A DNA stretch of 64,000 nucleotides from Flaccisagitta enflata (Eukaryota; Chaetognatha; Sagittoidea; Aphragmophora). Positions 1 to 10,013 of the stretch are shown piece after piece; within the stretch, counting starts at the first letter, position 1; the number at the start of each line of letters is the position of its first letter. The position numbers and the translations under genes are program-made. The stretch covers positions 15,996,001 through 16,060,000 of the forward strand of contig OZ231126.1 of the NCBI GenBank assembly GCA_965153355.1, in the 5' to 3' direction. The notes under the pieces are model-generated. The model was given only the letters and a program-made list of their open reading frames with translations, ran no database searches and had not been told where the DNA came from.

Positions 1-583
1 CGCTTCCAGCGTGAATGGCGGCACCACCAGTCATTTTGGCGTCGACGCCGGTAACAACAATAACCTTAACGACGGCGAATCTGAAATTCCATTCGGCGGT
101 GCCGAAGCTCTCACTCTCGAGCGAGGCGTCTCGGATCTTCGACTCAGCGGCGTCGTTGATGCTGTCGGCGCCTCCCCTTTGCTCGATGATTCCCATCCAG
201 CGCGCTGCGTACGCCGTTCGCCGATAGGCGGCGCCACGTCTGAATCTGATCAATCTCACGTTTCGACGTCGAAGAAAAACGCCTCTGCGTCCTCCGTTTC
301 AACGACTAGGTCAAGGAGCTCTACTCCCGTGGCGGCGATCTCTTCCTCGGCGTTGTTACATCATCATCATAGAGAGGACTGCGGCGCGTCGCCCGAGTTG
401 GCTTTCACATTGATGCCTTCGCCGGATGACGTGCTCATGACGTCAGCGACTTCATCTCGTGGCTTTGACGTCGACGATGACGATGACGTCAATGGCAATC
501 GCGGGAAACTCGCCGTCAACGCCGCTTTCAACTACATCAATAATAGCAGCGACAGCGAACATGATGTTGATGGCCGAAACTGA
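1..583 (+). CDS. C-terminal part of an unidentified protein (5' end outside window)
   Basis: The frame is already open at the left edge and runs to a TGA at 581-583, so this is the last exon, or part of it, of a gene that begins upstream. About 193 residues are visible. They are low complexity: Ser/Thr/Ala-rich, with a short His run, an acidic Asp run near residue 157 and an Asn/Ser/Asp-rich end. No domain is recognised. The composition (GC-rich third positions, Ser/Thr/Asp-rich disorder) resembles the other coding exons of the window and differs from its AT-rich introns, which supports coding. A random open frame is the alternative. Confidence 0.55.
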   Translation, partial: ASSVNGGTTSHFGVDAGNNNNLNDGESEIPFGGAEALTLERGVSDLRLSGVVDAVGASPLLDDSHPARCVRRSPIGGATSESDQSHVSTSKKNASASSVSTTRSRSSTPVAAISSSALLHHHHREDCGASPELAFTLMPSPDDVLMTSATSSRGFDVDDDDDVNGNRGKLAVNAAFNYINNSSDSEHDVDGRN

Positions 584-1437
584 AAGGAGACTGGAAAAAA
601 AACTGTCACCTGCAACTCCTTATTGCCTTTCTCGATGACGACGAACGATTTCGCGAACAATCATAGTCAGCTCGGTCCCATGACTGGTTAGAACCGGATT
701 AGGATCAACCATTGTGAACAAAGGAATATCATTGCCAACTAAATCTGGCGTAGATTTCCTCTTTCTTGGCATGTTCATTTCAGAAATTGGTATTTTATAA
801 TCACGATGGTTGGCGTTGACGAAGATTTCTACAGAAGTTTATAGAGATTACACACAAAATTGAGATATATATTTACGCCATTTTCCATTTCTTCCTCCAT
901 TTCGATCAAACCATATTAAGAGCTTCTTCCGCTTCGGTCCATTGTTCTTGAGTAGCTCGTTCCACTTATTTTTTGCTCATTTTCTCGAGAATTTTTGAAC
1001 AAGATTTTCCCAACGATAACCGAGAGTCGCGTTTTTGCAACTTGGAACTCGAGTTCTTGAAGGCCGTCATTTAAACCGTTTCAGGCCTCTTGTTTTATTT
1101 CCATGACAAATATTTCTAGATTCTTCAACTTGTGCCACATGTGTAGTTTTACCGATACAAACATAATCTTTTTATTTTTTTTTATTTCTATGGAATCGTC
1201 CACTTTGTGATTATCATCTTGATCGTTTAACTTTTAACAGCAATAACGAAGATAAAGCAGGTTTTCAGCTTAAATTTAAACTTTTCTCTTTGCAGAAATT
1301 TCTGGTACTTAATAAGAAGCATGGTAATGCGACCATGAACTTAGCGAGATGAAGAGCTTTTTCTTCAAATTCTTTTGTTGAACGTGAGAGTCGTATCGTG
1401 TGCTCTTTTAAGTTCCGTTACACTGGTAGTATCTCTC
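584..1437. other. Intergenic: 3' flank of the first gene and 5' flank of the Rieske-DUF455 gene
   Basis: This AT-rich stretch has no open frame that looks coding and no repeat I recognise. It should hold the 3' UTR of the gene ending at 583 and the promoter and 5' UTR of the gene whose first plausible ATG is at 1438. An ATG at 1349 is followed by a short frame ending at a TGA near 1379 and is not in frame with the Rieske domain. Confidence 0.4.
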
Positions 1438-4400
1438 ATGGAACCCGCCGACACAACCGAGCCCACTTACGCGTCGTCCCTCGTCGACGCTTTAAAGACG
1501 GTGGTTCTTGACACTTCATGGCAGCGCGTTGGAGTCGCGTCCGATTTACGAACTAAAAAATGCCGCAAAATCTACGCCGAAGATGGCGAACATTTGGCGC
1601 TGATTTACGTCCAAGCTCGAGACACTTTTTACGCCATGGAGGCCGCTTGCTCTCACGAAGGTGGCCCTTTGGACATGGGCGATATCGAAGACGTCGGGAA
1701 CGGCAGTTGGGTCGTCGTCTGTCCCTGGCATCATTTCGAATTTGACGTGGCTACAGGTTTTGATGCGAGCACTGTGGGCCTTTGAGTGAATATGAGTGCA
1801 TTAGAGCCAGTTCTGTCCTCAGTTTAGCTGGACTTAATCTGGGTTTTTGTCAAATGTAATAATTTAACTCGACAGCGTTACCATAACTGTGTATTTTAGG
1901 CGAGAACTCATACGGTCTATCTCAAAAGACATTTCCAGTGAAGATCGAGGATGGCTTTGTCTATGTCAATTCTCCGGAAATGCTCTCTCTGACTCCGTTT
2001 CCTGTTGTGTCGAATTGTCACGGCGATGACCAACCGACCGACCCTCGCGTCAAAGCTAAATTACTCGTCCAACAAATGAGACAAAATCACGGCGGACAAT
2101 CAGACGCTAAAGCGACTCTCGTTGTCGATGGTGACGGAGTTGTTAGTGATGCTACCTCTACAAAAGAACCAAATACTTCGGCGACGTCACACTCGACGAT
2201 CTCAATACCCAATGACATTACCGCCGACGTCGCAAACAAAGGACTCAGTTCCCTCGAAGAGTTTGCCATTCAGATCCTGAAAACAGCGGATCCCGAGGAG
2301 AAGGTCCGCCTCACGTTTCTCACGAGTGAAGCCTGGCTGGAAGGTTCGATCGATCTTATCGACGTCGATAAACACGCCTCATTGACGCCTCCGGAAACGC
2401 CGTGGCGGCGAGACGACCTCAACGTCGTCAAACCGGAGAAAATCAAGAGGGGGAAAGGAGGAACTTTGGCCTCTCGGATCGCTCTCATTCATTCGCTGGC
2501 AAATATCGAGCAGTGGGCCATCGATCTTTCCTGGGACGTCATTGCCAGGTTTGAATACGTAACCGACCGAGCATATGGCCATTGGCCCTAAATTTATCTG
2601 CGTGTCTATCTGCCTGTCTCTGCTTGCATAACTCTCCCTGTCTATCTGCCTATCCCTCTGCCTGTCTGTCAATATGCCTGTCTGTCAATATGCCTGTCTG
2701 TCAATATGCCTGTCTGTCAATATGCCCGTCTGTCAATATGCCTGTCTGTCAATATGCCTGTCTGTCAATATGCCTGTCTGTCAATATGCCTGTCTGTCAA
2801 TATGCCTGTCTGTCAATATGCCTGTCTGTCAATATGCCTTTCTGTCAATATGCCTGTCTGTCAATATGCCTGTCTGTCAATATGCCTGTCTGTCAATATG
2901 CCTGTCTGTCAATATGCCTGTCTGTCAATATGCCTGTCTGACAATATGCCTGTCTGACAATATGCCTGTCTGTCAATATACCTGTCTGTCAATATACCTG
3001 TCTGTCAATATGCCTGTCTGTCAATATGCCTGTCTGTCAATGTGCCTGTCTGTCAATATGCCTGTCTGACAATATGCCTGTCTGTCAATATACCTGTCTG
3101 TCAATATACCTGTCTGTCTGTAGGCTTGTCTGTCAATAGGCCTGCCTGTCAATAGGCCTGCCTGTCAATAGGCCTGCCTGTCAATAGGCCTGCCTGTCAA
3201 TAGGCCTGCCTGTCAATAGGCCTGCCTGTCAACAGGCCTGCCTGTCAACAGGCCTGTCTGTCAACAGGCCTGTCTGTCAACAGGCCTGTCTGTCAACAGG
3301 CCTGTCTGTCAACAGGCCTGTCTGTCAACAGGCCTGTCTGTCAATAGGCCTGTCTGTCAATCTACCTGTCTGTCTATCTACCTGTCTATCTACCTGTGTC
3401 TATCTAACTGTCTGTCTACCTGTCTGTCTACCTGTCTGTCTATCTACCTGTCTGTCAGTCTACCTGTCTGTCTATCTACCTGTCTGTCTATCTACCTGTC
3501 TGTCTATCTACCTGTCTGTCTATCTACCTGTCTGTCTATCTACCTGTCTGTCTCTATCTACCTGTCTGTCTATCTACCTGTCTGTCTAGCTACCTGTCTG
3601 TCTAGCTACCTGTCTGTCTAGCTACCTGTCTGTCAATAGGCCTGCCTATCTACATGTCCATCTGCCTGCCTGTCCATCTGCCTGTCTATCTGCCTATCTG
3701 TCCGTGCTCTGCTTGTCTATCAGCCTGTCTGTGTCTCACACTGTCCCCGATAGCCCTATAAAGTTGGGCATCAATGTCCATGGATCAGACCATGTTTCAA
3801 ATGTTTTATGAGGTATTAGGACCTGGAAAAACATAGCGGCAAATTTTTTCTCACGTTGAAATTTTGTAAATATATTTTAGGGGTTTATGATAAACTCATG
3901 ATTGTAGGTCTAAAACAAATGTTTAGGGTCACACTCTTTCAAGGATATCTCTGCTTCTAGAAAAGCTAGGAAACTTTTTTAAAAAAGCAAATTAATCTAC
4001 ATAAAAAAATCTACAAGATGAGCGCAATCTGGTTTTTGTATCTTTAACCGTTTAGAAATGGCAAGCAAAAACGTGAAAACAGTCAAAATCAAAATGGTTG
4101 AAAAATGACATATTGTTACTACTGAAGCTTATTTCTTAATCCTTATCATAATTTTGGTCCATTCATTCTCTTGAACAGCCAAAAGCAATGAGTAGTTAGC
4201 ATTACCCTTTGAGTGCGAGGAGCAGGGTAGTGGCCCCAAAGGGATGAAGTCTGATAAAAGGCCCCTGGTGTGAAGGCTGATTCCAGGCCTGAGGAAGCTG
4301 ATTTTGATTGAATCAGTTGCCCAACGGCAATATATCCCATTTTCTGCTTTGTACAACTTTTGAATTGAGTCAGGGGAAGCAGAGCAGCAGCCCCAAAGGG

Positions 4401-7400
4401 ATAAAATCCTGTAGAACAGATCGCCCAAGGGGAATATGTGGTCATTGCTATGCATGATTTCCTTTACTCTGCTTTGCATGATTATGAATTGGAGTGAGAG
4501 GAAGCAGGGCAGTGGCTCCATAGGGAACAAAGTCCTGTAGAACACAGGGGAACTTTTGATCATCCATCTATCCATCCCCCAGGCCTTCACAGGCCTGAAA
4601 TATGCCCTCTCAAGCCTTGAATTTTAAAGGCAGGTTTAGGGCCTAAGAGGATGGATTTCAGGTTTGAGAGGGCAGATTTCAGGCCTGTGAAGGCAGATTC
4701 AAGGCCTGCAAGGGCAGATTTCAGGCCTGAGAGTGCAAATTTTAGGCTTGTGAAGGCCTAGGGGGGTCAAACGGACAAAAACATGGACAAACAAAAGTCC
4801 CCCTGTGTTTTTCAGGACTTTGTCCCTTTTGAGGCTGCTGCCCGAAAAATATACTAACCAGTGGCCCCAAATTTAAAGTCTGGCAATTTAATTTGAGGCC
4901 TGAAAGGGCTGATTGGGACCTTGAAAGAACATATCTTAAGCATGAGAGGGCTAATTTTAGTTTTGAAAGGGAAGAGCCAAGGTCTTAAGAGGCAGCTGTG
5001 AGGTCAAAAGGCTTAAGACAGATGATTTTTTATCTGAGAAGGCACAATTGAGGTCTGAAAGTGTCTACTAATCGACTAATTTGAATCATGAGTGGCTTAT
5101 TAGGGCTGATTTTTGGGCTCTGGAGGTTTTTTGGAGCCTGAATGGGCAAGTAAGGGGCCTGAGAGGGCAGATTGGAGGTTTGAGAGGGTTGATTTGGTGC
5201 ATGAGAGAACAGATTTAAGACATAGGGTTGATTTTGGGTCTGAAAGAGCAGGTTTAAGGGCTAATTCTTTGATTTTAGGCCTAAGACAAGTTGTTGGGCA
5301 GTGGCCCCTAAAGGTTGATGACCTATGCTTTCACATATACGGGGAATTTTCTGCTTCTCCTCCTCCTTCTCCCTCTGTCCATCCTCCCCCCTTCCCACCT
5401 ACTCAAATCCTTGTCTTGAGGCCCAAATCCCAGTTTCAAGGCCCAAATCCTGGGAGATACAATTTTAAGCCCGAGAGGGCAGATTTGAAGCCCAAGAGAG
5501 CAGATTTGGGGCCGTAGAGGACAGAGTGAAAGCTTTGAGTGGGCTTATTGGAGGCCTTGGAGCATGGATTTAACTAGGTCGCCCAAGGGCAATACGTGGT
5601 CAGCGATACCCATTGCCCTGCTTTAAGTGATTGTGAATTGGAGTGAGGGGAAGCAGGGCAGCGGCCCCGAAGGGGACAAAGTCCTGTAGAACAGGGGGAC
5701 TTTTGTTCATCCTGCCTGGAGAAGTGGACAAGTTGCTATAGAGGGCTTACTAAAGGCCTTCAAGAACCTAATCTGAGGTCTAAGACGGCTGATGTAAGGC
5801 CTCAGAATGCCATTGGAAGCTTGAGAGGGCTGACTTGATGCTTGAGAGAGCTGGATTAAGGCTTGAAAGGTCAGACGACTGATTTGAAGCCTGAGAGCAA
5901 TAAATTGAGGCTTAGATAGCTGATTTAAGGCCTGTGAGGCCTGATATGAGGCCCAAGAGGCCTAATTTGAGGCCTGAGAGGCCCAATTTGAGGCCTGAGA
6001 GGCCCAATTTGAGGCCTGAGAGGCCAGGTTTGAGGCCTGAAAATTTGGATTTGAGGCCTGAGAAGCCTAATTTGAGGCCTGAAAGGCCAGGTTTGATGCC
6101 TGAGAGGTTGGATTTGAGGCCTGAGAGGCTGGATTTGAGGCCTAAGAGGCTGGATATGAGGCCTGAGAGGCTGGATTTGAGGTCTGAGAGGCCAGATTTG
6201 AGGCCTGAGAGGCCAGATTTGAAGTCTCAGAGGCCAGATTTGAGGCCTGAGGGGCCAGATTTGAGGCCTGAGGGGCCTGGTGAGGGGGGGGACTAACGGA
6301 CGGACAAACGAACGGACGAACGAAAGTCCCCCCGTGTTCTACAAGACTTTGTCCCCTTCGGGACCGCTGCCCAAACACAGAGTGGATATTTAAGTCTTGA
6401 GAGAGCAGATTTGAAACCTAATTGGGCAGAAATATAGTCTGAGAGTCTATGATATAAGATTGAAGGGACCAGTTTCAGATCTAGGCTTGCAAGGGCAGAT
6501 TTGGGGTCAGAAAGGCCTGATTTAGCCTGATTTGGGATCTGGAAGGTCTAATTTTGAGTTTGACTGGCCTGATTTGAGGAGAGAGGAATGATTTGGGATC
6601 TCAGAGGCCTGATGTGGGGTCTGGGAGGTCTAATATAGGGTCTGGCTGGCCTAAATTGGGGTCCAAGAGGTCTGATTTGAGGTCTGAGAAGCCTGATGTG
6701 GGGTCTGACTGACCTGATTTGGGGAGATAGGCCTAACTTGGGGTTGGAAAGGCCTGATTTTGAGTCTGGGTTGTCTAATTTATCGTCTGACTAGCCTGAT
6801 TTGGGGTCTAAGATGCCTGATTTGGTGTTTGTAAGGGCTGATTTAAGGTCTGAGATTAGCAGATTAGCAGAGCACGGGGTATCGCTGACCATATATTGCT
6901 CTTGGGCGATTGGTTGTCCCCTCCCCAAGGCCTAAAATCGTCCGTTTCATGCTGTAGATCAGGCTTCTCAGGCCTCCAATTAGACCTAATAAGCCTTAAA
7001 TCAGCCATTTCCGTCTTCAAGTCAGCCCTCTCAGACCTCATATCAGCTTTTTTTGGCAACGGCCTCAAAGGGAACAAAGTCCAGTAGAACACAGGGACCC
7101 CATCAGGCTTGAAATCTGCCCTGAGGCTTGAAATCTGCCTTCTCAGGCCTTGAATCTGCCCTCTAAGGCCTGAAATCTGCTTCCTCTCATTGTGTATCGA
7201 GCACATGCAAAGCAGGGCAACGAGTATTGCTGACCACGTATTGCCCTTGGGCGACTGGTTCAAATCTAGAATCCACCCTCTCATACCTCAAACTCACCCT
7301 GTTAGGTGTTCCAGGACTCAAATTCACCCTCTCAGCCCCAAAATTAGGCCTTAAATCAATTGTATCAGGCCTCTCAAGCCTTTTCAAGCCCCAAATCAGC

Positions 7401-9646
7401 CCACTAAAACATTGAATCCACCCACTATAGCCTCAAATCAGCTCTAACAGGTCTCAACTCAGCTCTTTATGGCCTTAAATTATTCCTCTGAGGCCTCCAA
7501 TCTACCCTCTAAGGCCTCAAATAGTCCAGTCAAGTCTTAAATTTGTCCTCTCAGGCCTTGAAACAGCCTTGGCTGGTCTAAAATCAGCCTTTAGGGGGCC
7601 TCATATCAGCCTTCTCAGAAGTTAGTTTTATAAAAGGTTAGTCCAAGCTGGATTACCCATTAGGCTTACCAGACCTCATCCTTTTTGAGGCCACAACCCT
7701 GATCCCCTCACTCAAAGGGTGTTGCTAACTACTCGTTGCTTTTGGCTGTTCAAAAGAGAGACTGGACCAAAATTATGATAACCAGTAAGAAATGAGCTTC
7801 AGTAGTAACAATATGTCATTTTTCAACCATTTTGAATTTGACTGTTTTCACGTTTTTGCTTGCTATTTTTAAACGGTTAAAGCTACAAAAACCAGATTGC
7901 GCTCATCTTGTAGATTTTTCAATGTAGATAAATTTGCTTATTTTAAAAAGTTTCCTAGCTTTTCTAGAAGCAGAGATATCTTTGAAAGAGTGTGCCCCTA
8001 AACATTTGTTTTGGACCTACAATCATGAGTTTATCATAAGCCCCTATAATATGATATTTACAAAATTTTAGCGTGAGAAAAAATTTGCCGTCATGTTTTT
8101 CTAGGTCCTTATACCTCATAAAACATTAGAAACATGGTTTGATCCATGGACATTGATGCCCAACTTTATAGGGCTATCGGGGACAGTGTGGTCTAACTTT
8201 ATCTGCCAAGCTGCCTGTGTTAACCAATCTGTCAGCTGTCTGCCTGTCAGCTGTCTGCCTGTCAGCTCGTCTTTCTTTCCGTTATCGCTTTCTCGTCCTC
8301 TCGATTTCGATCTCGATCTTCCGCTTCCTCTTTAATATTCTCTTGGTGTCCTTTTCATTCTTCGCGCAGCTCAGCCAAGTAGAAAACTCTCGCTCAGTCG
8401 ATGTTCATTTGTTTTTCCGTGATTGCACATCCTAATTTGTATATTGTTGTTGGGATTGTTAGCATTGCTGTCCAAACTTGGGAAGTTTATTATATGGCTA
8501 TCATTGCTAGAATTTGTTAGTTATGAAGTTTTCAAACATAGATTCTGTTCATTGGGCGCTTAGAATGGTTTCTACCGCGAAATATTTGCGATCTTTTAAT
8601 CTGCCGGTCATCAATGACTCTAGTCTAACTGCTATGTACGGTATCGAAAAAATCCGTGATTTGGTAGCTTTGCGCAGTGGCGATACCATAGCCAGTGAAG
8701 TACTAACTGAGGCGTGGTTATTGCTAATTGAAAACTAAATCCAATCCCCGCTAGGAAGGACTTGAAACATAGTCCACCTAGCAATTTCTGAAGACCTGAA
8801 AAGGTCGACAATCCCAGGATGTTCCATAGTCATCGTGACTCTCGAGCTTTCTTCCGTGTTTTTTCACCTCATCCAGGTTCACCAACTTTTCAACTCCGAG
8901 TCTCGCTTGTTTACCACGCGCCTTTTACTCAGACTTTATTAAAGTCGCCGTTGACGAGGCGAAACATTTCAAGCTGTTAGAAACCCGACTTCGCGACCTC
9001 GGCAGTCACTTTGGCGCATTGCCAGTGCACAACGCCCTTTGGCAATCCGCGCACGACACCAAAGACTCCTTCCTCGCCAGATTGGCCATTGTGCATATGG
9101 TGAGTTGGGATGTCGGAAGTGATGCCTTGGGGGAATTTTGTCGCTTTCAAGTTCAGGCTGTTGTAATGTGCCAGCATATGTTCCGACGCGGTTAAGAATC
9201 ATATCTAAAAGCATGAATTGATTGTCTGACTTACAACTGATAAGTGGTTTTACCACAATTCTTCTTTAGAAAATGAGGCTTAACTGAATCCTTTTAAACA
9301 CTCACCTGTACCACGCAACCAGGTTCACGAGGCTCGTGGCTTGGACGTTCATCCAAAAACTCGGCAGCGATTCGCCGCGCAAAAGGACGAGGATTCCGTC
9401 TCGATGTTGGAAGTCATCTTTCAGGACGAGATCACTCACGTAGAAGCGGGACTAAAGTGGTTTTCCTTTGTCTGCGCCCGACATTGTCCCGTTCTCAATC
9501 CCGTGGAAACATTTCACGAGATGGTCAAGAAATACTTTCAAGGCTATCTGAAGCCGCCTTTCAACACGGAAGCGAGAGAGACCGCCGGCATGACCGAGGA
9601 ATGGTATCTCCCTCTTGTGAAAAGGACGGATGAATTGGTCGAATGA
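1438..9646 (+). CDS. Rieske [2Fe-2S] + DUF455 ferritin-like fusion protein, 4 exons
   Basis: Exons 1438-1756, 1900-2548, 8877-9099 and 9323-9646 join in phase to 504 residues; every intron is GT-AG. Residues 24-140 are a Rieske domain: Cys71-x-His73 and Cys95-x2-His98 are the cluster ligands, the second in a CPWHH loop. Residues from about 225 to the end match DUF455 (PF04305), a ferritin-like helical family; Glu350-His353 (DEAKH) and Glu433-His436 (DEITH) are two ExxH pairs typical of diiron carboxylate proteins, and HEARGLDVHP at 399-408 is conserved in the family. I infer an oxidoreductase in which the Rieske domain could feed electrons to the diiron site; the substrate is unknown. The start is the first in-frame ATG; the frame is open a little further upstream but has no ATG. 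Intron 2 is 6.3 kb and is filled with repeats. Confidence 0.88.
2656..3730. repeat. 16-bp minisatellite in intron 2 of the Rieske-DUF455 gene
   Basis: The unit TGCCTGTCTGTCAATA is repeated tens of times. It drifts to an AGGCCTGCCTGTCAAT form after about 3120, then to CTACCTGTCTGTCTAT (about 3360-3650), and decays by 3730. The array starts about 110 nt after the 5' splice site at 2549 and ends directly against the left end of the large TIR element. Successive blocks of identical variants suggest local array expansion. Confidence 0.95.
4507..4843. mobile_element. Small TIR element with minisatellite core, nested (diverged copy)
   Basis: The left arm begins GGGCAGTGGCTCCATAGGG and continues with an AAAGTCCTGTAGAACAC-type motif. 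The right arm, ending GAGGCTGCTGCCC, is its diverged inverted copy. The core is a degenerate GGCCTGTGAAGGCAGATT-type tandem array. This is the same family as the better-preserved copy at 5656-6372. Confidence 0.6.
5656..6372. mobile_element. 717-bp TIR element with minisatellite core, nested
   Basis: About 53-55-bp inverted repeats (5656-5708 and 6318-6372) begin GGGCAGCGGCCCCGAAGG and differ at only a few positions. Between them lies an array of 17-18-bp units of the form GATTTGAGGCCTGAGAGGC, best ordered at 5940-6280. No open frame suggests an enzyme. The element sits inside the larger 3737-8190 element. Confidence 0.75.
6373..7735. repeat. Degenerate GGCCTGA / TCAGGCC tandem arrays inside the large element
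   Basis: The sequence from 6373 to about 6860 reads as decayed GATTTGGGGTCTGAGAGGCC-type units. From about 6890 onward the same unit appears in the opposite orientation (CCTCAAATCAGCCCTCTCAGG form). A second pair of motif arms (near 6860-7110 and 7200-7260) marks further nested copies. No gene is visible. Confidence 0.65.
8191..8876. other. Remainder of intron 2, nothing gene-like
   Basis: A short continuation of the CTGTCTGCCTGTCAGC repeat lies at about 8200-8270, followed by unique AT-rich intron ending in the acceptor CATCCAG at 8870-8876. A 74-codon open frame at 8514-8738 has no recognisable similarity and lies wholly within the intron. Confidence 0.5.
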
Positions 9647-9954
9647 AAGGAAACATCGACATTTCAAGTAGTAAACCGTCTCCGGTTGAGAAGGAATTAA
9701 TCAATTCTTTACTTTGAGAAAAAATGTACTTGGATCATACTCTTTCCTCAAGATGAACTTTAAGCCAAACCGTTGTGCCTTTTGTACTTGTTGTTTACAA
9801 GCGTATTTAATCCGCTATCATGATCTTTCTCCGTTGATCTATCACTAGCACGTGCAAAATTGAAAAGAAATATTTATTTCCATGCCCTGTCTTAATTTCC
9901 AGTTCATCTTTGCCATAAAAGTGTTTGTTGATGCCGGCATCGATCTAGCGCTCC

Positions 9955-9957
<3 letters not shown>

Positions 9958-10008
<51 letters not shown>
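9958..10008. repeat. (CT)n microsatellite just upstream of the start codon at 10014
   Basis: An uninterrupted CT run of about 25 units ends 6 nt before the ATG of the following gene. It probably lies in the 5' UTR or promoter; CT/GA tracts at this position can act as GAGA-type promoter elements, but that is inference. Confidence 0.9.
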
Positions 10009-10011
<3 letters not shown>

Positions 10012-10013
10012 CG

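Larger units (their letters stand above)
3737..8190. mobile_element. 4.45-kb foldback-type element with about 450-bp terminal inverted repeats
   Basis: The first about 450 bp (3737 to about 4200) are a near copy, inverted, of about 7735-8190. The outer tips read CACACTGTCCCCGATAGCCC and its complement. The tetranucleotide GTCT lies directly outside both ends (3733-3736 and 8191-8194), a possible target duplication, although the left copy sits in GTCT-rich minisatellite. The interior has no transposase frame. It holds degenerate tandem copies of a GGCCTGAGAGG-type unit and smaller inverted-repeat elements. The structure is that of a foldback or non-autonomous DNA transposon. It lies in an intron. 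Confidence 0.85.

Noticed and set aside
2582-3738. CRISPR-like regular repeats
   Set aside because: Units are contiguous 16-bp repeats without unique spacers, in a eukaryotic intron.
4129-4590. 153-codon minus-strand frame in the large TIR element
   Set aside because: It runs across the inverted repeat and decayed minisatellite, shows no transposase motif and lacks periodic protein character.
8514-8738. 74-codon frame in intron 2 of the Rieske-DUF455 gene
   Set aside because: No acceptor/donor pair of the right phase, no family similarity, and DUF455 continues directly from exon 2 to exon 3 without it.
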